From: Bacillota bacterium
GTDB lineage: Bacteria > Bacillota > Clostridia > Acetivibrionales > DSM-1351
Assembly (NCBI GenBank): GCA_023436515.1
Contig: JAEZIV010000005.1
Span: 1-26,769 of the forward strand
DNA length: 26,769 nucleotides
Direction of reading: 5' to 3'
Positions within the stretch are counted from its first letter, which is position 1. Each line of letters begins with the position of its first letter. This document shows positions 22,497 to 26,769 of the stretch, piece by piece. The translations under genes were made by a program, and so were the position numbers. Below the pieces are notes generated by a model, which worked only from the letters and a program-made list of their open reading frames with translations, was not told the origin of the DNA and made no database searches.

Positions 22497-24197
22497 TTAT
22501 CTGAAATTATATTCCGTTACAATGCTTTCTCTTCCATTCATTTTGTCATTATAGTATTCGTAAAAAGAAATTCCTAAAAAGCTGCCTGTTATATTAATAA
22601 CGTTGCGAAAGCCCATATTCTGAAGTGCCAAGGTTGCATTATAGCTGCGTTGACCGGTTCGGCAGTGTAGATATACCGGTTTGTCTTTTGGAATTTCATC
22701 TGTTCTTTTCCTAAGTTCACTTAGCGGTATATTGATTGCTCCTTTAATATGCCCTCTCTTAAATTCATTGACTTCTCTTACATCAATAATGATATTATTA
22801 TTTTCAACAAGCTCCCTTACCTTATCCACATTCACCTGCTTATAGTCACCATTTAAAAGATTTGAGCCCACATAGCCTGCGTAATTTACGATATCCTTTG
22901 CTGTGGTAAAGGGAGGTGCATAGCTAAATTCCAGATCCTTTAAATCCTCTAGTGTTCCCCCAAACTTAATTGCAGTGGCAACAATATCAATTCTCTTTGT
23001 AACATCCCCTTTTCCAATTGCCTGAGCTCCTAAAATTTTCCCTGTAGGAACCTCAAATAGCAATTTAAAATGCATTGGTGCCGCATCGGGCATAAGTCCC
23101 ACTTTATCCGATAGAATTACACGAACAATGTCATAATTGATTTTTATGTTTTGTGCCTTAATTAAGCCTTCGTTCAATCCGGTAGATGCCCCATTATACT
23201 CAAATACTTTTATTGCAGAAGAACCAATATACCCTTTGTTCAAGGTATTCTTATTATTAATGTGATCTGCAGCTGCTCTTGCCTGCTTTAATGCAGGACC
23301 AGCCAAGGATAATTTTGTCATGGTATGAGTCAATGCATTATATACTTCAATTGCATCGCCAACTGCATAGATATCCGGGTCATTGGTACGATAGTTTTTA
23401 TCCACCTTGATGGCACCTGTTTCCCCTATTTCCAGACCGGCTTCTTTGGCAAGATAGGTTTCAGGAGACACCCCTATAGCCATTACCACAGCACCGGCTT
23501 TTACAGTTTTACCAGAAGCTAAGATGACCTTACTTTCCTCAAAGCTCTCTACCTTATCTCCGACAATTAAGTTCACCTTATGATCCATCAATACTTTATG
23601 GAAGATTTGGACCATATCATAATCAAAGGGTCTGAGGATTTGATCGGAGGCTTCTATCAGCGTTACACTGTAGCCTGCCTCGCTTAAGTTCTCGGCAACT
23701 TCAACTCCTATAAATCCACCACCGATGACCGTAATGTCCTTGGTATACATATGCTTTACATATTGATACAATCGGTTAATATCAACCACATTTCGCACTG
23801 TGAATACATTTAAATTTTCAATACCGGGAAACTTAGGTACAATTGGAGAAGCTCCCAGCGATAATATCAATTTATCGTAATTTTCGGTATAGTATTCCTC
23901 CGAATCCACCTTCTTAACTTTTACAGTTTTGTTTTGTCTATCAATAGCAATAACTTCGCTATTTACACGTGCATCTATATTATATTGTTTTAAAAACAGC
24001 TCAGGATTCATTAAAATCAAATCATCTGCATCCTTGACCATTCCGCTCAAGTGGTAAGGGAGTGAACAGTTGGAAAATGAGACATGAGGTCCCCTTTCAA
24101 ACATAATAATCTGATCATCTTCACTATTTCTTCTTAGTCTTGCAGCTGCGGATGCTCCACCGGCAACGCCGCCAATAATCAATATCTTTCTTCCCAT
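22497..24197 (-). CDS. CoA-disulfide reductase with C-terminal rhodanese domain
   Basis: A 566-residue flavoprotein of the CoADR-RHD type, which reduces CoA persulfide or CoA disulfide and polysulfides with NAD(P)H. The FAD-binding GGVAGGASAAARLRR motif is at residues 9-23. The redox Cys44 is in FSNCSLPY. The NAD(P)-binding motif GGGFIGVEVAENL is near 160, and a second FAD motif (DIYAVGDAIEV) near 275. A rhodanese domain fills about 455-550 with Cys512 in LHCRTGQRS, which would carry the sulfane sulfur. The family works as a homodimer in the cytoplasm. It is 26 nt downstream of the separate rhodanese gene, in one operon, so sulfur could pass from one rhodanese to the other. The ATG follows AGGGGGGAG. 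Confidence 0.9.
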   Translation of the reverse strand: MGRKILIIGGVAGGASAAARLRRNSEDDQIIMFERGPHVSFSNCSLPYHLSGMVKDADDLILMNPELFLKQYNIDARVNSEVIAIDRQNKTVKVKKVDSEEYYTENYDKLILSLGASPIVPKFPGIENLNVFTVRNVVDINRLYQYVKHMYTKDITVIGGGFIGVEVAENLSEAGYSVTLIEASDQILRPFDYDMVQIFHKVLMDHKVNLIVGDKVESFEESKVILASGKTVKAGAVVMAIGVSPETYLAKEAGLEIGETGAIKVDKNYRTNDPDIYAVGDAIEVYNALTHTMTKLSLAGPALKQARAAADHINNKNTLNKGYIGSSAIKVFEYNGASTGLNEGLIKAQNIKINYDIVRVILSDKVGLMPDAAPMHFKLLFEVPTGKILGAQAIGKGDVTKRIDIVATAIKFGGTLEDLKDLEFSYAPPFTTAKDIVNYAGYVGSNLLNGDYKQVNVDKVRELVENNNIIIDVREVNEFKRGHIKGAINIPLSELRKRTDEIPKDKPVYLHCRTGQRSYNATLALQNMGFRNVINITGSFLGISFYEYYNDKMNGRESIVTEYNFR

Positions 24198-24223
24198 GAA
24201 ATACTCCCCCCTAAGCTAAATAT

Positions 24224-24544
24224 TTATTTTTTGTTCACTCCGACATAGGAACCCATCCCCCCGGCAACATTAATAACATTGAAGCCTTCTTTAGAAAGGG
24301 CCCTTGCAGCCCTGCCGCTTCTTCCACCTGACTGACACATAATATAGTACGTCTTGTCTTTTGCCAAATATTTTGCAGGGCTTGTTAGCAAATTACCCAT
24401 TGGTATGTTTATAGCAGTTTTAATGCTTCCGCTTCTATATTCATACGGTTCTCTGATATCAATTAGTTCAACCTTACCAATAAGGCTGTCTATGTCATTT
24501 ACATTGATTACCTTGCTATCATCCTTCTTTAATAAGCCAAACAT
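24224..24544 (-). CDS. Single-domain rhodanese
   Basis: A 106-residue rhodanese that binds and transfers sulfane sulfur. The typical start of the domain IDIREPYEYRSGSI is at 28-41, and the active-site loop IMCQSGGRSGRA carries Cys70. It has a strong GAGGAGG site and is the first gene of the operon with the CoA-disulfide reductase. Its promoter has the Crp-type site. Only one domain is present, as in PspE/GlpE-like proteins. Confidence 0.9.
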   Translation of the reverse strand: MFGLLKKDDSKVINVNDIDSLIGKVELIDIREPYEYRSGSIKTAINIPMGNLLTSPAKYLAKDKTYYIMCQSGGRSGRAARALSKEGFNVINVAGGMGSYVGVNKK

Positions 24545-24582
24545 TTTCTTCCTCCTCGTTTACAAAACTTATCTTAATCCTA

Positions 24583-24588
24583 ATTATA
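24583..24588 (-). promoter_or_regulatory. Promoter -10 of the rhodanese operon
   Basis: TATAAT on the minus strand, with a poor -35; the start would be near 24576 and the leader 32 nt. The Crp-type site is centred about 40 bp upstream, as at the thioredoxin gene. Confidence 0.6.
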
Positions 24589-24607
24589 ATGATTTATAAA
24601 TTAATAT

Positions 24608-24626
24608 CTGTGACCAAATCACATAG
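24608..24626. promoter_or_regulatory. Crp/Fnr-type operator at the rhodanese promoter
   Basis: CTGTGACCAAATCACATAG: again TGTGA-N5-TCACA with the same C and AG flanks as the site at 22465-22483. The N5 spacer is one shorter than the N6 of the E. coli Crp site and occurs in both, which argues for a real shared operator. Confidence 0.7.
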
Positions 24627-24675
24627 TAGAAAGCTATATTTATAGTTTCATGTATTAGGATAATTTCGTTTATTT

Positions 24676-25023
24676 TTGGTCATATTCAGGTCACATTACG
24701 CTGTTCAGGGCTCGGCTATCGAAAATATCAATATTAAGGGCGTAGAAGTGCTTGATAAAGCAACAGTAGTTAATAATCTTCCCGGGTACGCCGCTGAGCA
24801 GCTAACCATCAAGATGATTCTGTGGGTACTGGTGATAATCTCTGCGGCAGTATTAGGTGTATTTTTCTACGTGATTACAATACAAAAGCAAAAACAGTTT
24901 GGTGTTCTTAAAGCCATAGAAATGAGTATGTCAGAAATTGCAAGATATATTATGAGCCAGGTTCTGATTAGAAAAGTTGCGAAAGTTAATCCGATAATAA
25001 TAATAGGAGAAAAACTGCTCTGA
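24676..25023 (+). pseudogene. FtsX-type ABC permease remnant
   Basis: A 115-codon open frame that is only the last part of a MacB/FtsX-like permease. It begins with the end of the extracytoplasmic domain (GVEVLDKATVVNNLPGYAAE), then the transmembrane segment ILWVLVIISAAVLGVFFYVI and QKQFGVLKAIEMSMSEI. It then jumps from YIMSQVLI to RKVAKVNPIIIIG, the C-terminal tail, so the two remaining transmembrane helices are missing. Both the 5' end and an internal segment are lost, so it cannot work. The TTG at its start is arbitrary. ABC subunit genes of this type usually sit beside a two-component system, and pieces of one follow directly. Confidence 0.7.
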
Positions 25024-25026
25024 CTT

Positions 25027-25098
25027 CGAATTAGTTACATTCGAGGACTAGGATATAAATCAAAGATACAGGAAAGGATTCATAGCTCAAATGGCTGA
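25027..25098 (+). pseudogene. OmpR-type response regulator C-terminal fragment
   Basis: A 23-codon fragment reading RISYIRGLGYKSKIQE. The IRGLGYK motif is the C-terminal wing of the OmpR/PhoB DNA-binding domain. The rest of the regulator has been lost between this and the FtsX remnant. Confidence 0.6.
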
Positions 25099-25483
25099 GA
25101 AAACAGAAAGAACAAAATAGCTCTACGTTTAAAGCTTTCATTGGCATCCATTATAATCCTCTGCGCTTCGTGTGTAATAGCATATCTCTTGGTATTTAAC
25201 GGTTTCTCCCTACTTTATAATGGTCCAATAACAATTACCGTTGTGCTGCTAATGTTCCTTATTACTTGCGGAATAACTATGGTTCTGGGTGGTGCTGCAC
25301 AATGGCATACAGCATCATATGTAATGAACCCTATAACTGAAAAAAGCAAAGGGGTACAAAAGTTAGCAGAGGGTGGCTTTACAGTACAATTATCACTCAA
25401 AAATAAGCATAGGGAAAGGCAAAAAGAACTAAACTCTGATGAGATTTCTGTAATGGCAAGCAATTTCAACAAAATGAAGCTCT
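25091..25483 (+). pseudogene. Sensor histidine kinase N-terminal remnant
   Basis: Starts MAEKTERTK at ATG 25091-25093, then needs one extra base in an A-run near 25114-25117 to continue IALRLKLSLASIIILCASCV. Two transmembrane segments (25141-25200 and 25230-25290) and a HAMP-like region follow (MNPITEKSKGVQKLAEG, then DEISVMASNFNKM). The His-containing and ATPase domains are missing: at about 25480 the sequence changes to an IS256 transposase fragment. It is a truncated, frameshifted pseudogene. Confidence 0.6.
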
Positions 25484-25486
25484 CAG

Positions 25487-25610
25487 GCACTTTTAAAGGC
25501 ATTGTATTCGGCTACTTTTGAAGCAAAAAAAAAAATGGACTATGCCTTTACGAAATTGGGGTAAGGTGTATGGTGAATTGACAATCATGTTTCAAGGGCG
25601 TTCAGGATAA
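25487..25610 (+). mobile_element. IS256-family transposase C-terminal remnant
   Basis: Reads ALLKALYSATFEAKKK, then after an 11-A run (25525-25535) that shifts the frame by one base, WTMPLRNWGKVYGELTIMFQ and GRSG with a stop at 25608-25610. This is the conserved end of IS256/mutator transposases (KKWTMP...NWG...L.I.FEGR). Only about 40 residues remain. No terminal inverted repeat or target duplication is recognisable. Confidence 0.6.
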
Positions 25611-25615
25611 TTTTA

Positions 25616-25646
25616 AGGAGCTAAGAACAATTAATTCTTAGCTCCT
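25616..25646 (+). terminator. Hairpin after the IS256 remnant
   Basis: AGGAGCTAAGAA (25616-25627) pairs perfectly with TTCTTAGCTCCT (25635-25646). On the plus strand it is followed by GCTTTTCC, a weak T-run. It may be a terminator or part of the element's end. In 25647-25785 a minus-strand open stretch (SEFVGRYGRLSEKNIPPFSD) without a start codon is visible but not recognised. Confidence 0.45.
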
Positions 25647-25785
25647 GCTTTTCCATATTTGTCAACAAACTGAAAGTTGTCGGAGAACGGTGGTATGTTC
25701 TTTTCCGATAAGCGACCGTACCTTCCTACAAATTCCGAAATTCTTTTCTCCGTCCCAGTTCATAACGGCAGCATAGAAGAATCAT

Positions 25786-26412
25786 CTACCGGGCTAAGGG
25801 TTTTTGACGTGCGTTTTCATATACGGTTTTCGCTCCGCACCATACGAGATACAGCGCCACGACAATTGAGCCTGCCAAATCAAGTCGCCGTGCAACCTCT
25901 GATCCCGGCATTAGCATTACTACAATGAGCACGCCGGTCACACAGATATCCACCAGTGATTTGGCGCGGTACAGCCTGCTCTGCACTTTTAGTATCGCAC
26001 TATCGCCGTTTCTGCTGAGAACCGTATAGCGTACCCAGAAAATCGTGTTGGCAACAGCACCCATCGCGGCGATGGAAAGTCCGGCGATGACGTTGCCTTT
26101 ATCTGCGTTTCCGCCGAAAACTGCGAATATGACCATAAATATGCCGCTGACGCACATCATCCCGCCGACAAACAGGTTTGAGCGCAGTTCCATGTGCGCC
26201 TTCAAAGCTGCATCCATCCCACCATCGCGATTCGTTCTGCGATACACGACAAAGGCGACTATGATAGCCAACAACTCCGCACTCCTGCGGAAAAAGTCCG
26301 CGATCTGCGTGGAGCTTCTTCCTGCGATAAGTCCCAGCCCTACAACAAGAGGCCCAGGTGCACTCATAATCACAGACATCAGCAACGTCCGGTTACCAAT
26401 CTTGCTTTGCAT
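25786..26412 (-). CDS. Cation diffusion facilitator-like membrane protein
   Basis: A 208-residue membrane protein with about five hydrophobic segments. The layout (QIADFFRRSAELLAIIVAF, then SNLFVGGMMCVSGIFMVI and GLSIAAMGAVANTIFWVRY) recalls the transmembrane domain of cation efflux (CDF) proteins, but the usual His/Asp metal ligands of helices 2 and 5 are mostly absent and there is no cytoplasmic C-terminal domain. Transport may therefore be altered or absent. The start is ATG 26410-26412; its A is shared with the TGA stop of the upstream gene (TGATG), so translation is coupled. Base composition is clearly GC-richer than the region before 25.6 kb. Confidence 0.5.
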   Translation of the reverse strand: MQSKIGNRTLLMSVIMSAPGPLVVGLGLIAGRSSTQIADFFRRSAELLAIIVAFVVYRRTNRDGGMDAALKAHMELRSNLFVGGMMCVSGIFMVIFAVFGGNADKGNVIAGLSIAAMGAVANTIFWVRYTVLSRNGDSAILKVQSRLYRAKSLVDICVTGVLIVVMLMPGSEVARRLDLAGSIVVALYLVWCGAKTVYENARQKPLAR

Positions 26413-26769
26413 CAGACCACCCCCCCGAACAACCATGTAAGCGGCAGTATCACTGCCATTGCCGCAAGCGGGCAGGTTACCGTATCACTTCCGTGCAGTG
26501 AATAAAGCTCAACAACCGCCGTAACGGTGGCCGTTACAAGCGCCGTCAGTAAATATCCGTACCATGCCATACCGCCGCGGATAAGAAGCACAGTAAGCAC
26601 ACAGGCAAAGGACGTGCAGAACATGGCGAGACTGCCTTCCAAACTTTTGCGGCCTTCAATATGCTTTCCCTCAATGAAATGACGCCCGAAGCGTTTTCCA
26701 ATGAGAGCCGCCGCCGCGTCTCCATAGCCCCACGCACTGACAGTTGCAATTGTCAGCAGTCTTTCACCG
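26412..26769 (-). CDS. DGK1/SEC59/VTE5-family lipid kinase-like protein, 3' part
   Basis: The last 118 codons of a membrane protein whose start lies beyond the window end. The motif YGDAAAALIGKRFGRHFIEG then KSLEGSLAMFCTSF matches the conserved GD-A-A-G-R-G...KS-EGS signature of CTP-dependent polyprenol/diacylglycerol kinases and related cytidylyltransferases, followed by hydrophobic helices and HGSDTVTCPLAAM near the end. It probably phosphorylates or activates a membrane lipid alcohol. It is translationally coupled to the CDF-like gene. An internal TTG at 26642 is not the real start since the motif lies before it. Confidence 0.6.
   Translation of the reverse strand, partial: GERLLTIATVSAWGYGDAAAALIGKRFGRHFIEGKHIEGRKSLEGSLAMFCTSFACVLTVLLIRGGMAWYGYLLTALVTATVTAVVELYSLHGSDTVTCPLAAMAVILPLTWLFGGVV

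Noticed and set aside
25091..25521. Working sensor kinase
   Set aside because: It has only the membrane and HAMP parts, a frameshift near its start, and joins a transposase fragment before any His or ATPase domain.
25487..25646. Complete IS256 element
   Set aside because: Only the last 40 or so residues remain, with a frameshift; no inverted repeats or target duplication found.
26546..26749. Minus-strand 67-codon ORF at the window end
   Set aside because: It is in a different frame from the DGK1/SEC59-like motif, which gives the real reading frame.
1..26769. CRISPR array, tRNA or rRNA genes
   Set aside because: No regularly spaced repeats, no cloverleaf with a T-loop GTTCRANNC sequence, and no rRNA signature sequences were seen on reading both strands.

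Overview
The window reads as chromosome of a low-GC, Gram-positive anaerobe of the class Clostridia. The evidence is strong AGGAGG ribosome sites, several TTG, GTG and CTG starts, an LplABC/YtcQ-type sugar importer without its own ATPase, an Agr-like kinase with a LytTR regulator, and a clostripain-family lipoprotein. I cannot name the genus. No rRNA, tRNA or CRISPR array was seen.

Layout. (1) 1-467, minus: 5' part of a clostripain (C11) lipoprotein, cut by the window edge just before its catalytic His. (2) 758-11114, minus: one long catabolic operon read from a LacI-type repressor at 11114. It continues through a 41-residue ORF, a DUF4127 protein, two sugar permeases, a binding lipoprotein, a DUF4434-like barrel protein, a uroporphyrinogen-decarboxylase-like protein and an N-acylglucosamine-2-epimerase-like protein, and ends at a terminator near 629-656. 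(3) 11115-11967: decayed coding fragments and a terminator. (4) 11968-15932, minus: a second, paralogous LacI, then two tandem ADP-ribosylglycohydrolase-fold genes. A divergent AraC-type regulator follows at 16212, with a 31-bp-spaced direct repeat between them. (5) 17448-17942: a divergent QueD/PTPS-like protein lacking the catalytic Cys. (6) 18248-21014: a small LemA-like membrane protein divergent from a LytTR regulator and GHKL kinase, with a LytTR-type direct repeat between them. (7) 21219-24544: a Crp/Fnr regulator facing thioredoxin, CoA-disulfide reductase-rhodanese and rhodanese genes. Two near-identical Crp-type palindromes sit about 41 bp upstream of the predicted starts of the two target units. 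(8) 24676-25610: a scar made of pieces of an FtsX permease, an OmpR-type regulator, a sensor kinase and an IS256-family transposase. (9) 25786-26769: visibly GC-richer genes for a CDF-like membrane protein and a DGK1/SEC59-like kinase, the latter cut by the window edge.

The genes suggest uptake of an unidentified glycoside or sugar conjugate (region 2). It would be processed by poorly characterised enzymes (DUF4127, DUF4434, UROD-like, epimerase-like), with two ADP-ribosylglycohydrolase-like enzymes (region 4) under related control. Both LacI proteins have the same recognition helix, so cross-talk is likely. Region 7 is a self-contained thiol/sulfane-sulfur regulon whose regulator and operators can both be read from the sequence. 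Functions of regions 2 and 4 are inferred from families and context only.
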